From: Ruthenibacterium sp.
Lineage (GTDB): Bacteria > Bacillota > Clostridia > Oscillospirales > Ruminococcaceae
Direction of reading: 5' to 3'
Assembly (NCBI GenBank): GCA_020025235.1
Contig: JAHHSL010000038.1
Location: forward strand, 1-17,776
DNA length: 17,776 bases
Positions 5,249 to 12,396 of the stretch are shown piece after piece; position 1 is the stretch's first letter; each line of letters begins with the position of its first letter. The notes beneath the pieces are model-generated. The model searched no databases, was not told the DNA's origin, and saw only the letters and a list, made by a program, of their open reading frames with translations. A program made the position numbers and the translations under genes.

Positions 5249-6790
5249 TCAGCATTCGGTGCAGCCGACAGCGGCAAGGAAACGCGCGAAGGCGGCATTG
5301 CCCTCGGCGGTCTGTTTAAAGACGCCCGCGTGCTCCAGGCACGTTTCAAACTTTGCGCCGATCTCCCTGCGGACGGTTTCCTCTGCGGCCTGCGGCGCGA
5401 GCGCCGTGCCGTATTTTTCCGTAAGATAATCGAGCCAGTCTGCGTGTTCGGGCGCGGCGGCCTTACATTCGGCGGCGTCGGCCGTGCCGGAAAGCACGGC
5501 GGCGATCATCTCGCTCTGCTTTTTCAGGCGGCTGGGCAGGATCGCAAGCCCCATGACTTCGATCAGGCCGATATTTTCCTTTTTGATGTGGTGGATCTCG
5601 CGGTGCGGGTGGAAGATGCCCTCGGGGTATTCGGCACTGGTGCGGTTGTTGCGCGGGACAAGATCGAGGATGAAACCCTTTTCCTCCTCATAATGCAGGA
5701 TCGGGGTGACGGTGCTGTGCGGCGTTGCGACGCCGTTTTCCACCGTCTGTGCCAGAATGTCCGCAGAAGGATCGGAATAGCCGCGCCATGTTTCCAGAAA
5801 ACGGGATGCGAACGCGATCATCTCATCCGCATTGCGGCCCGTCACGCGCACGGCGCTCACCGGCCAGCGCAGCGTGTCGATCTGCAGCTGCGGATAATCC
5901 GGATGACGGAAGGATGCCAGCGCGGATGCCCGCTGCATCGGGAAGGTGTAGTTGCCGCCCTGGAAATGCATGTGGCTCAGGATGCTGCCGCCGACGATCG
6001 GAAGATCGGCATTGCTGCCGCAGGTGTAATGCGGGAACTGGCGCACGAAATCGAACAGCTGGCCGAAGGTTTCGGGCGTGATGCTCATGGGCTTGTGGTC
6101 GTGCCCGAACACGATGCAGTGTTCATTATAATAAACATACGGGCTGTACTGCAGATACCATTTTTCGCCGCAAAGCTCGATCGGCACAACGCGGTGGTTC
6201 TGGCGTGCGGGGAAGTTGACGCGCCCCGCATAGCCGATGTTTTCGATGCACAGCATGCACTTGGGATAGCTTGCCGCCGGCTGCAGACGCTCGAGCGCGA
6301 TCGTCTTGGGGTCTTTTTCCGGCTTTGTCAGGTTGATCGTGATTTCAAGGTCGCCGTATTTGCACGGATAATCCCACTTGATGTTTTTTGCGATCTGCGC
6401 GGTGCGGATGTAGTTCGATACGATGCACAGATCATAGAAATAATCGGTGGCAGCGCGCACGCCCTCGGTGTGCAGCAGCGATGCAAAGCGGGCTTCCACC
6501 TCGCTCTGGCGCGGCATTACGGCGCCCATGATGCGCGCTTCAAAGTTGACGCGCAGCGCGGGAACTTCGCCGTCGTACAGCCCGCGCGCGGCGGCGTCGT
6601 CCAGCAAAGCGTCCAGCAGCACGGTGGGGACCTCGAAGTGTTCTTCGGGCACTTCGCCCTGCCACGGCTCGGAAAGGCCGAACAGATCCAAAAGCGTGTT
6701 GCGCGAAACATAGGCGTCCAGCTCGCCGATCAGCCCGTGCTGGCGGCTGTACTGGATAAAACGTTCAATCAGCAAAGCGGTGTTTTCCAT
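5249..6790 (-). CDS. galT: UDP-glucose--hexose-1-phosphate uridylyltransferase (Gram-positive type)
   Basis: 513 residues, close to the roughly 500 typical of the Firmicute GalT family and unlike the shorter E. coli type. It exchanges UMP between UDP-glucose and galactose-1-phosphate in the Leloir pathway in the cytoplasm. Landmarks: YDLCIVSNYIRTAQIAKNI near residue 115; KCMLCIENIGYAGR; and the active-site stretch GGSILSHMHFQGG with H273-M-H275, where the second His would be the uridylylated nucleophile. Other Firmicute members often have an acidic residue between the two His; here it is Met. The ATG at 6790 has an AGGAAG site. No galK or galE is next to it, so it is a lone galT, divergent from asnS with its own promoter. 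Confidence 0.95.
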   Translation of the reverse strand: MENTALLIERFIQYSRQHGLIGELDAYVSRNTLLDLFGLSEPWQGEVPEEHFEVPTVLLDALLDDAAARGLYDGEVPALRVNFEARIMGAVMPRQSEVEARFASLLHTEGVRAATDYFYDLCIVSNYIRTAQIAKNIKWDYPCKYGDLEITINLTKPEKDPKTIALERLQPAASYPKCMLCIENIGYAGRVNFPARQNHRVVPIELCGEKWYLQYSPYVYYNEHCIVFGHDHKPMSITPETFGQLFDFVRQFPHYTCGSNADLPIVGGSILSHMHFQGGNYTFPMQRASALASFRHPDYPQLQIDTLRWPVSAVRVTGRNADEMIAFASRFLETWRGYSDPSADILAQTVENGVATPHSTVTPILHYEEEKGFILDLVPRNNRTSAEYPEGIFHPHREIHHIKKENIGLIEVMGLAILPSRLKKQSEMIAAVLSGTADAAECKAAAPEHADWLDYLTEKYGTALAPQAAEETVRREIGAKFETCLEHAGVFKQTAEGNAAFARFLAAVGCTEC

Positions 6791-6844
6791 GATCTTCCTC
6801 CATGTTCAGTGAAAAGCGTGTAAAAGCGGTGTTTTGTTATCTTT

Positions 6845-6873
6845 ATTATAGATGCCCCGTGTGTGCGATACAA
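6845..6873 (-). promoter_or_regulatory. Sigma-A promoter of galT
   Basis: On the minus strand TTGTAT (6873-6868), 17 bases, then TATAAT (6850-6845). It lies about 55 bases before the galT ATG. Confidence 0.75.
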
Positions 6874-6897
6874 GGTAATTTTGTTGCATGGGTGCGT

Positions 6898-6921
6898 GAA
6901 TTCTGTGGCAAAACAGAATTC
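6898..6921. promoter_or_regulatory. Perfect inverted repeat between galT and asnS promoters
   Basis: GAATTCTG (6898-6905) and CAGAATTC (6914-6921) form 8-bp arms around an 8-base spacer. It sits between the -35 boxes of the two divergent promoters (6868 and 6936), a place where a regulator could act on either gene. It is more likely a protein site than a terminator because no U-tract follows. Confidence 0.45.
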
Positions 6922-6935
6922 CGGTGCGATAGTGT

Positions 6936-6964
6936 TTGACTTTGCCGCACGCAGCCCATATAAT
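6936..6964 (+). promoter_or_regulatory. Sigma-A promoter of asnS
   Basis: TTGACT (6936-6941), 17-base spacer, perfect TATAAT (6959-6964). The short leader (about 36 bases) leaves no room for a T-box, so asnS is not controlled by one here. Confidence 0.82.
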
Positions 6965-7007
6965 AGAGGAATAAAAGCAAATTTTGCAAATGGGGATGAA
7001 GATTGTT

Positions 7008-8393
7008 ATGAAACGTGTAGAAATCCATGCGCTTTATGCGGCGCCCCCGGCAGATGGTACAATCGTGACTGTGTGCGGCTGGGCAAAAACGGTGCGCGAT
7101 TCTAAAAATATCGGTTTTATCGAGCTGTCCGATGGCTCGGCCTTCAAATCGCTGCAGATCGTGTTTGAAGCTGCAAAGCTGGAAAACTATAAGGAAATCG
7201 CAAAATCGGGCGTCGGCACAAGCCTTGCTGTCACCGGACGCATCGTGCTTACGCCGAACGCAAAGCAGCCGTTTGAGGTAAATGCGGATTCGATCGAAGT
7301 GCTGGGCACCTGCCCGCCGGAATATCCGCTGCAGAAAAAACGCCACACGGTGGAATTCCTGCGCACGATGCCGCATCTGCGCGCGCGCACCAATACGTTC
7401 AGTGCGGCGTTCCGTGTGCGCAGCGTGGCGGCATATGCCATTCACAAGTTCTTCCAGGAAAACGGCTTTGTCTATGTGCACACGCCGCTCATCACGGGTT
7501 CGGACTGCGAGGGCGCAGGCGAAATGTTCCGTGTGACAAGCCTGGATCTGAACGATCTGCCGCGCACCGAGGACGGCAGGGTCGATTATTCGCAGGACTT
7601 CTTCGGCCGTTCCACGAACCTGACGGTTTCCGGCCAGCTGGAAGCAGAGGCCATGGCGACGGCTATGGGCAATGTGTACACCTTCGGCCCGACGTTCCGC
7701 GCCGAAAACTCCAACACCCCGCGCCACGCGGCGGAATTCTGGATGATCGAGCCGGAAATCACGTTTGCCGATCTTTCGGACGACATGGATCTTGCCGAGG
7801 CTATGGTGAAGAGCGTCATCCGCTACGTTCTGGAAACCTGCCCCGACGAAATGGAATTCTTCAACAAATTCTATGATAAAACGCTTCTGGAGCGCCTGAA
7901 TGCTCTTGTGGACAGCGAATTCGGCCGCGTCAGCTACACCGAAGCCGTCGAGATCCTGAAAAAGCACAACGACGAATTCCAGTACAAGGTGGATTGGGGC
8001 ACCGACCTGCAGACAGAGCACGAGCGCTTTTTGACCGAGCAGATCTACAAAAAGCCGGTGTTCGTCACGGATTATCCCAAGGAGATCAAATCCTTCTATA
8101 TGCGCATCAACGAGGACGGCAAAACCGTCGCGGCTGCGGACATGCTGGTTCCCGGCGTGGGCGAGCTGATCGGCGGCAGCCAGCGTGAAGAGCGTCTGGA
8201 CGTTCTGCTGCAGCGCATGGATGAACTGGGCCTTGCGCGCGAGGATTACGAATGGTATCTTGACCTGCGCCGCTTCGGCACCGTGCAGCATGCAGGCTTC
8301 GGCCTTGGCTTCGAGCGCCTGATTATGTATTTGACGGGCATCCCCAACATCCGCGACGTCCTTCCGTTCCCGCGCACGGCGGGCGGATTCTGA
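7008..8393 (+). CDS. asnS: Asparaginyl-tRNA synthetase
   Basis: About 461 residues, the usual AsnRS length. It charges tRNA-Asn with asparagine (class IIb, cytoplasm). The N-terminal OB-fold anticodon-binding domain runs through about residue 100 (VTVCGWAKTVRDSKNIGFIE). Class II catalytic landmarks follow: the AsnRS-type insert DLPRTEDGRVDYSQDFFG, motif 2 around TFGPTFRAENSNTPRHAAEF, and motif 3 GFGLGFERLIMYLTGIPNIR near the C-terminus, ending in PFPRTAGGF. The ATG at 7008 is chosen because homologues begin at about this point (KRVEIHALY); in-frame starts at 6984, 6990 and 6996 are alternatives, and no ribosome binding site decides clearly. Monocistronic between a strong promoter and a strong terminator. 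Confidence 0.96.
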   Translation: MKRVEIHALYAAPPADGTIVTVCGWAKTVRDSKNIGFIELSDGSAFKSLQIVFEAAKLENYKEIAKSGVGTSLAVTGRIVLTPNAKQPFEVNADSIEVLGTCPPEYPLQKKRHTVEFLRTMPHLRARTNTFSAAFRVRSVAAYAIHKFFQENGFVYVHTPLITGSDCEGAGEMFRVTSLDLNDLPRTEDGRVDYSQDFFGRSTNLTVSGQLEAEAMATAMGNVYTFGPTFRAENSNTPRHAAEFWMIEPEITFADLSDDMDLAEAMVKSVIRYVLETCPDEMEFFNKFYDKTLLERLNALVDSEFGRVSYTEAVEILKKHNDEFQYKVDWGTDLQTEHERFLTEQIYKKPVFVTDYPKEIKSFYMRINEDGKTVAAADMLVPGVGELIGGSQREERLDVLLQRMDELGLAREDYEWYLDLRRFGTVQHAGFGLGFERLIMYLTGIPNIRDVLPFPRTAGGF

Positions 8394-8427
8394 TTTTTTT
8401 CGGAAATCGGAACATCCTTAAAAAAAC

Positions 8428-8471
8428 AAAAACAGCACAGCACCGGAAAATCGGCGCTGTGCTGTTTTTTT
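8428..8471. terminator. Bidirectional terminator after asnS
   Basis: AAAAACAGCACAGC (8428-8441) pairs with GCTGTGCTGTTTTT (8456-8469), followed by further U residues on the plus strand. The minus-strand reading is also U-rich after the stem, so it can end the convergent 8542-8673 gene as well. Confidence 0.9.
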
Positions 8472-8541
8472 ATCATTTTTACCGGTGGCTGCGGCGTACC
8501 ATGCCGTGCGGGGCGCTGCGCATTTGCCAAGCGGACAGGGG

Positions 8542-8673
8542 TCACGCCGCGTCCTCGTAATTGCGGGAATAATCGTCAAAGTGCCGTTCGTACGGCGTTT
8601 TTTCCCAGACGGGAACATAAAAATCTTCTTCCTCGAAAACACCCTTGGGTGCAAGCTCTGCCATTTTTACCAT
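8542..8673 (-). CDS. Small acidic protein (43 aa)
   Basis: An ATG at 8673 (minus) preceded by AAGGAG ten bases upstream opens a 43-codon frame ending TGA at 8544-8542. The product is acidic and aromatic-rich: MAELAPKGVFEEEDFYVPVW at residues 4-23, then KTPYERHFDDYSRNYEDAA. It has no membrane segment and no signal peptide. The frame shows sensible codon use and stops just before a terminator that also works in this direction, so I take it as a real small gene. A second in-frame ATG at 8664 is a possible start. It lies 89 bases after the WYL-regulator gene, with a TATACT box in the gap, so it may be co-transcribed or separately expressed. Function unknown. Confidence 0.65.
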   Translation of the reverse strand: MVKMAELAPKGVFEEEDFYVPVWEKTPYERHFDDYSRNYEDAA

Positions 8674-8762
8674 ACAAAAGGCACTCCTTTCAGAACGTCG
8701 GTATGACGCTGTTGTTTTGATCGTGCCTTCAGTATACCGGAATAAATGTCCGATAATCTGTA

Positions 8763-9755
8763 CTATTTATACTGTGCCAGCATTTTTTCGCAGAAGCGGA
8801 CGTATTCTTCCACGGCTTCGGGCGGGCCAAGCAGCTGTGCATCCGCGCCGAAGCCCGAAAGCCAGCCCATGAACTGCGGGCTGATGACGGCGTCCACATG
8901 GATGCGGAACGAGCCGTCCTGCCCGGGCAGCACGATGACGTCCTTGCCGAAGCGGTCGAACACGACGCCCGACAGATGCGCGGCAAAGCGCAGCTCCACC
9001 GGCTGCGGGGTGCCGCCGAACATGCCGAAGCGGGAGCTTGCGTATTCCGCCATATCGAAATCGGAAAACAGCTCCTGCCCGAGCCGCGGCGCACTGCAAA
9101 CGGAAAGATCGCGCATTTTATCCACGCGGTAATGGCGGATGCCCGGCGGGCTTGCGGTATGATCGTAGGCGACAAGGTAATAGTTTTCGCTGTCCCATAC
9201 GAGCGCATACGGCGAACGGCGGTAGATCCTGCCGTCATGGCGCAGGCGGATCTTTTTTTCGGGCGTCCATTCAAAATAGCGGAACGCGATCTGCTTGTCC
9301 TGCGAAATGGCGGCGTGGATCATATCGATGCTGTAATAGATGCTTTCGTTCATGCTTTTCACGCGCCCGACGGCATAGACCTGACGCTGCAGGCTCTGCG
9401 CTTCGTGCCGGCTTGTCAGCCCTTCCAGCTTGTGGATGAGCTCGCGGCTTTTTTTCGCGGAAAGAAACCGGCAGGACTGCACGGCGTCCACAAGAAGCTT
9501 GAGCTCGGGCAGCTCGAACGCGCGGTGCACAAGCCGGTAGCTGCCGGTGCGCCCGCGGGTGGAAACGATATCCATGCCGTAATCCTCCAGCGTGCGGATA
9601 TCGTCGTAAACGCTTTTGCGTTCGGCGTGGATGCCCTCGTTTTCCAGCCGTGCAAGGATCTCGTTCATCGAAATGCCGTGGTCTTCGTCCGTTTCACGGC
9701 GCAGAAGATCCGCAAGGATCAGCAGCTTCAGTTTCTGATTCTCACTCTTAGGCAT
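8763..9755 (-). CDS. Helix-turn-helix transcriptional regulator with WYL domain
   Basis: 330 residues from the ATG at 9755 (AAGGGTG site); an overlapping GTG at 9764 is less likely. Residues ~8-65 form a DeoR-like winged helix (KLKLLILADLLRRETDEDHG, then AERKSVYDDIRTLEDYGMDI with the recognition helix). A WYL domain follows at about residues 140-215, with the signature read here as NYYLVAYD (YYL instead of WYL) and the basic HYRVDKMRDL; then a WCX-like C-terminal part ends in EAVEEYVRFCEKMLA. WYL regulators bind nucleic-acid or nucleotide ligands and control DNA-damage, defence or metabolic genes. The gene is divergent from the MATE exporter at 9899, which is a reasonable but unproven target. 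Confidence 0.9.
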   Translation of the reverse strand: MPKSENQKLKLLILADLLRRETDEDHGISMNEILARLENEGIHAERKSVYDDIRTLEDYGMDIVSTRGRTGSYRLVHRAFELPELKLLVDAVQSCRFLSAKKSRELIHKLEGLTSRHEAQSLQRQVYAVGRVKSMNESIYYSIDMIHAAISQDKQIAFRYFEWTPEKKIRLRHDGRIYRRSPYALVWDSENYYLVAYDHTASPPGIRHYRVDKMRDLSVCSAPRLGQELFSDFDMAEYASSRFGMFGGTPQPVELRFAAHLSGVVFDRFGKDVIVLPGQDGSFRIHVDAVISPQFMGWLSGFGADAQLLGPPEAVEEYVRFCEKMLAQYK

Positions 9756-9792
9756 AATGCACACCCTTTTTAAAAAAACTTTGTGTAGTAAG

Positions 9793-9821
9793 TTGAAAAA
9801 TGGAAAAGGTTGCTATATACT
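9793..9821 (+). promoter_or_regulatory. Sigma-A promoter of the MATE exporter
   Basis: TTGAAA (9793-9798), 17-base spacer, TATACT (9816-9821). It lies in the divergent gap between the WYL regulator and the exporter, close enough to be controlled by that regulator. Confidence 0.65.
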
Positions 9822-9898
9822 GTATGATAGCATTTTTAAGTAAGGTTGACAAGAAACGGCTTTTTAAGAAAAAACCGAAGGAAACTGGAGGAATTTAC

Positions 9899-11260
9899 AT
9901 GATAACCGATATGTCCGAGGGTCGTCCGTCATCCGTTCTGTGGCGTTTTACGCTGCCGATGCTGCTAAGCACCGTGTTCCAGCAGCTGTACAACGTGGCG
10001 GACAGTGTGGTAGTCGGTCAGTTCGTCGGTGAAGATGCACTTGCGGCAGTAGGCGCTTCCTTTCCGATCACAATGATTTTTATGGCAATTGCGCTGGGCA
10101 GCAACACCGGCTGCTCCGTCATCATCAGCCAGCTGTTCGGTGCAAAGGAAAATGCACGCATGAAAACAGCCGTTTCCACATCCGTCATCACCATTCTGGC
10201 GCTTTCCGCGGTGCTGACCGTCGGCGGCTTTATGTTCTGCGCCCCGCTGATGCGCCTTATGGAAACGCCGGAAAACGTGTTTGCGGATTCCAAGCTGTAC
10301 CTTGACGTATACATTGCGGGTCTTGTGTTCCTGTTCCTTTATAATATCTGTACGGGCGTCTTTACGGCGCTGGGCGATTCCCGCACGCCGCTGTACTTTT
10401 TGATCGCTTCCAGTCTTGCCAACATCGTCATGGACGTAGTGTTCGTCGCGGTGTTCCACATGGGTGTGGCGGGTGTTGCATGGGCAACCTTCCTGTGCCA
10501 GGGCATCGCATCGGTGCTGGCCGCATGGGCGCTGTACAAACGTCTGGCCATGCTGCCGGCAGAGGAAAAGCACCCGCTGTTTTCCGGGCACATGCTGCGC
10601 AGCATCAGCGTGATCGCCATTCCCAGTATTTTGCAGCAGAGCTTCATTTCCGTGGGCAACCTGTTCATCCAGAGCCTTGTCAACAGCTTTGGTTCGGCGG
10701 TCGTGGCCGGCTATTCGGCGGCGATCAAGCTGAACACCTTTGCGATCACGGGCTTCACGACGCTGGGCAACGGGCTTTCCAGCTTTACCGCACAGAACAT
10801 CGGCGCCGCGCGTCCGGACCGTGTGCGGCAGGGCTTCCGCGCCAGCATCAAAATGCTGCTGTGCGTCGCGCTTCCGTTCATGGCGGCGTTCCTCTTTGCG
10901 GGGCCTGCCATGGTGCGCATTTTTATGTCGGAACCGAGCGAAGCTGCACTGGAACAGGGCACGCTGTTCCTGAAGATCGTGGCGCCGTTCTATATCATCA
11001 TCTCGCTCAAGCTGGCGGCGGACGGCGTTCTGCGCGGCGCGGGCAGCATGAAGCTGTTTATGATCGCCACGTTCAGCGACCTGATCCTGCGCGTGGTGCT
11101 GGCCTTTGTGCTGGCGCCGCTGTTCGAGGCAAAGGGCATCTGGATGTCCTGGCCGATCGGCTGGACGGTCGCCATGGTGCTTTCGGTCGTGTTCTATAAA
11201 TGGGGCGGCTGGGATAAAGAACTGGAAGTCCCCGCAGAGGAAGAAACCGTAAAAGAATAA
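9899..11260 (+). CDS. MATE-family efflux transporter
   Basis: 453 residues from the ATG at 9899, fixed by a GGAGG seven bases upstream; an in-frame ATG at 9800 would add a leader not found in the family and lies inside the promoter. About twelve hydrophobic segments in two MatE halves span the protein. Landmarks: LPMLLSTVFQQLYNVADSVV at about residues 20-39, GQFVGEDALAAVGASFPI, FGAKENARM after the second helix, and in the second half IPSILQQSFISVGNLFIQSL and YSAAIKLNTFAI. MATE proteins export cationic drugs or metabolites with a Na+ or H+ gradient in the cytoplasmic membrane; the substrate cannot be read from the sequence. Single-gene unit ending at a hairpin near 11321. Confidence 0.94.
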   Translation: MITDMSEGRPSSVLWRFTLPMLLSTVFQQLYNVADSVVVGQFVGEDALAAVGASFPITMIFMAIALGSNTGCSVIISQLFGAKENARMKTAVSTSVITILALSAVLTVGGFMFCAPLMRLMETPENVFADSKLYLDVYIAGLVFLFLYNICTGVFTALGDSRTPLYFLIASSLANIVMDVVFVAVFHMGVAGVAWATFLCQGIASVLAAWALYKRLAMLPAEEKHPLFSGHMLRSISVIAIPSILQQSFISVGNLFIQSLVNSFGSAVVAGYSAAIKLNTFAITGFTTLGNGLSSFTAQNIGAARPDRVRQGFRASIKMLLCVALPFMAAFLFAGPAMVRIFMSEPSEAALEQGTLFLKIVAPFYIIISLKLAADGVLRGAGSMKLFMIATFSDLILRVVLAFVLAPLFEAKGIWMSWPIGWTVAMVLSVVFYKWGGWDKELEVPAEEETVKE

Positions 11261-11277
11261 AGGCAGACGAAAACAGC

Positions 11278-11295
11278 GCTCCGCAAAAGCGGAGC
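11278..11295 (+). terminator. Short hairpin after the MATE gene
   Basis: GCTCCGC (11278-11284), loop AAAA, GCGGAGC (11289-11295). It has no U-tract, so it probably only stabilises the mRNA end ahead of the stronger terminator at 11321. Confidence 0.4.
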
Positions 11296-11320
11296 TCCAT
11301 AAGGATGCTTTAAGAAGAAC

Positions 11321-11357
11321 AGCAGATGTCGAAATTTTCGACATCTGCTTGTTTATT
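11321..11357 (+). terminator. Intrinsic terminator of the MATE gene
   Basis: AGCAGATGTCGA (11321-11332) pairs with TCGACATCTGCT (11338-11349) around an AATTT loop, followed by TGTTTATTCTT. The stem is long and the tail U-rich. Confidence 0.8.
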
Positions 11358-11424
11358 CTTATATACTTTTTCCACGAGGCTTCAGAAGCACGCTCCTGAC
11401 GACTGCACCGGCTGCAACTTTTGA

Positions 11425-11448
11425 GTTTGCAAATAAAACTTTGCAAAC
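11425..11448. promoter_or_regulatory. Perfect inverted repeat upstream of the 11521 operon
   Basis: GTTTGCAAA (11425-11433) and TTTGCAAAC (11440-11448), 9-bp arms with a 6-base spacer, end five bases before the -35 box of the next promoter. Its sequence differs from the CAAGTATACTTG operators that follow, so it could be a site for a second regulator. Confidence 0.4.
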
Positions 11449-11452
11449 ATGC

Positions 11453-11481
11453 TTGACAAGTATACTTGGTAACGCTATTAT
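11453..11481 (+). promoter_or_regulatory. Sigma-A promoter of the DUF6442/Xre operon
   Basis: TTGACA (11453-11458), 17-base spacer, TATTAT (11476-11481). A perfect TATAAT overlaps at 11479-11484 but with a 20-base spacer, so the TATTAT register is preferred. Confidence 0.72.
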
Positions 11482-11499
11482 AATACCAAGTATACTTGG
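11457..11499. promoter_or_regulatory. Twin palindromic operators CAAGTATACTTG
   Basis: The 12-bp palindrome CAAGTATACTTG occurs twice, at 11457-11468 (overlapping the -35 box) and 11487-11498 (just after the -10 box, there extended to CCAAGTATACTTGG). The centres are 30 bp apart, about three helical turns, so two dimers would bind on one face. This is a strong operator layout, most likely for the Xre regulator at 11870. Confidence 0.75.
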
Positions 11500-11520
11500 C
11501 AGAGCGAAGGAGGTATATTT

Positions 11521-11856
11521 ATGAACAGAGAAGAAATCCTGGAAAAAAGCCGACAGGAAAATAAGAACAAGGATGTACACGAGGAAGAAATCTTAAAGCA
11601 GGCAAGTAAAAGTGCAGTCATTGTTCAGCAGATTTTGGCGGGCATCTTTTTCCTGACACAGATCTTTGCCGGCAAAGGCATAAACTGGGGACTGTGGGCG
11701 CTTGTGTTCAGCTCCGATATGGTGATCTTCTGGGTGAAAGCGATTAAGCTTCACCGTAAGCACGAGCTTGTAATGGCAATCTTCTATACGATATTTGTAT
11801 TCATAATGTCCGGATGCCACATCTATAATCTGGTTGCATCTTCCACGATCCTGTAA
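11521..11856 (+). CDS. DUF6442-like small membrane protein
   Basis: 111 residues with an excellent AAGGAGG site before the ATG at 11521. The N-terminal third is charged and soluble (MNREEILEKSRQENKNKDVH), followed by three hydrophobic segments at about residues 32-50, 55-74 and 83-107. The opening MNxEEILxKSRxENK is typical of DUF6442 proteins, which are encoded beside small Xre regulators in Firmicutes; family recalled, not searched. It is the first gene of a two-gene unit, with the regulator 13 bases downstream, the reverse of the order in the other two modules in this window. Function unknown; probably acts at the membrane in a process sensed by the regulator. Confidence 0.82.
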   Translation: MNREEILEKSRQENKNKDVHEEEILKQASKSAVIVQQILAGIFFLTQIFAGKGINWGLWALVFSSDMVIFWVKAIKLHRKHELVMAIFYTIFVFIMSGCHIYNLVASSTIL

Positions 11857-11869
11857 AGCGGTGGGAAAC

Positions 11870-12082
11870 ATGGATGATAAGCTGATATTAAAAAATCGCC
11901 TTAAAGAAGCACGGACAGAATTGAAATTATCACAGAACCAACTTGCTGAAATGGTAGGTGTTTCCCGCAATACCATTAGTTCCATTGAAACAGGGCAATT
12001 CAACCCGACCGCAAAGCTGGCGCTTATTTTGTGCATTGCCTTAGATAAAAAATTTGAGGATCTGTTTTACTTTGAGGACTGA
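11870..12082 (+). CDS. Xre-family helix-turn-helix regulator
   Basis: 70 residues from the ATG at 11870 (GGTGGGA site); an in-frame start at 11834 would overlap the DUF6442-like gene and is not needed. Single DNA-binding domain: LKNRLKEARTELKLSQNQLA, EMVGVSRNTISSIETGQFNP with the recognition helix, then LALILCIALDKKFEDLFYFE. Same single-domain type as the products at 1089 and 1623, but clearly a different paralogue. Located 13 bases after the DUF6442-like gene, under the promoter with the twin CAAGTATACTTG palindromes, which are its likely binding sites. Third such module in 12 kb. Confidence 0.9.
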   Translation: MDDKLILKNRLKEARTELKLSQNQLAEMVGVSRNTISSIETGQFNPTAKLALILCIALDKKFEDLFYFED

Positions 12083-12119
12083 ATACAAGGAACATATCCA
12101 CTTGCCTGCTGAAATTACA

Positions 12120-12177
12120 TAATCGAAATCACCCCTTGTACAAATTACAGATTTGTGCAAGGGGTATATTTCGATTA
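12120..12177. repeat. 58-nt imperfect palindrome after the Xre gene
   Basis: TAATCGAAAT, ACCCCTTG and ACAAAT (12120-12145) pair in order with ATTTGT, CAAGGGGT and ATTTCGATTA (12151-12177), broken only by one- or two-base bulges, around a 5-base loop. It begins 37 bases after the regulator stop and may end that transcript, although no U-tract follows; a small mobile hairpin element is an alternative. No clear target duplication was seen. Confidence 0.6.
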
Positions 12178-12396
12178 CAACGTTCAAATAGGCGGTAAAC
12201 TCCAAATTGTTTTACAGTAAAATTCCCCTGCTTCGGCTCGTAAGGGCAAAAGCAAGGGAAACACATGAAATATGCAGTTGTAAAAGGCGAAAAATCTTGC
12301 AAATACAGGGTTTTGAGAGGGATCGTCAGAAAAAGAGAAAATACGCTCTGGTCCGGTGTAAGCAAAAGCGGAGCGCTGCTTCTTTATTATCGGGAT
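12178..12396. other. Gap between the palindrome and gluQ; no gene supported
   Basis: No credible gene. A short plus frame starting ATG at 12265 (about 48 codons before it runs antisense into gluQ) has only a weak GGGAAA site and no recognisable content. The gap presumably contains the end of the minus-strand gluQ transcript, but no convincing terminator was found. Confidence 0.4.

Noticed and set aside
5243..6823. 526-codon plus-strand frame opposite galT
   Set aside because: Antisense shadow of galT caused by high GC; galT itself has clear motifs, start and promoter.
6846..8291. 481-codon minus-strand frame opposite asnS
   Set aside because: Antisense shadow of asnS; no family resemblance.
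9965..11446. 493-codon minus-strand frame opposite the MATE gene
   Set aside because: Antisense shadow, very His/Arg/Gln-rich, and crosses the MATE terminator.
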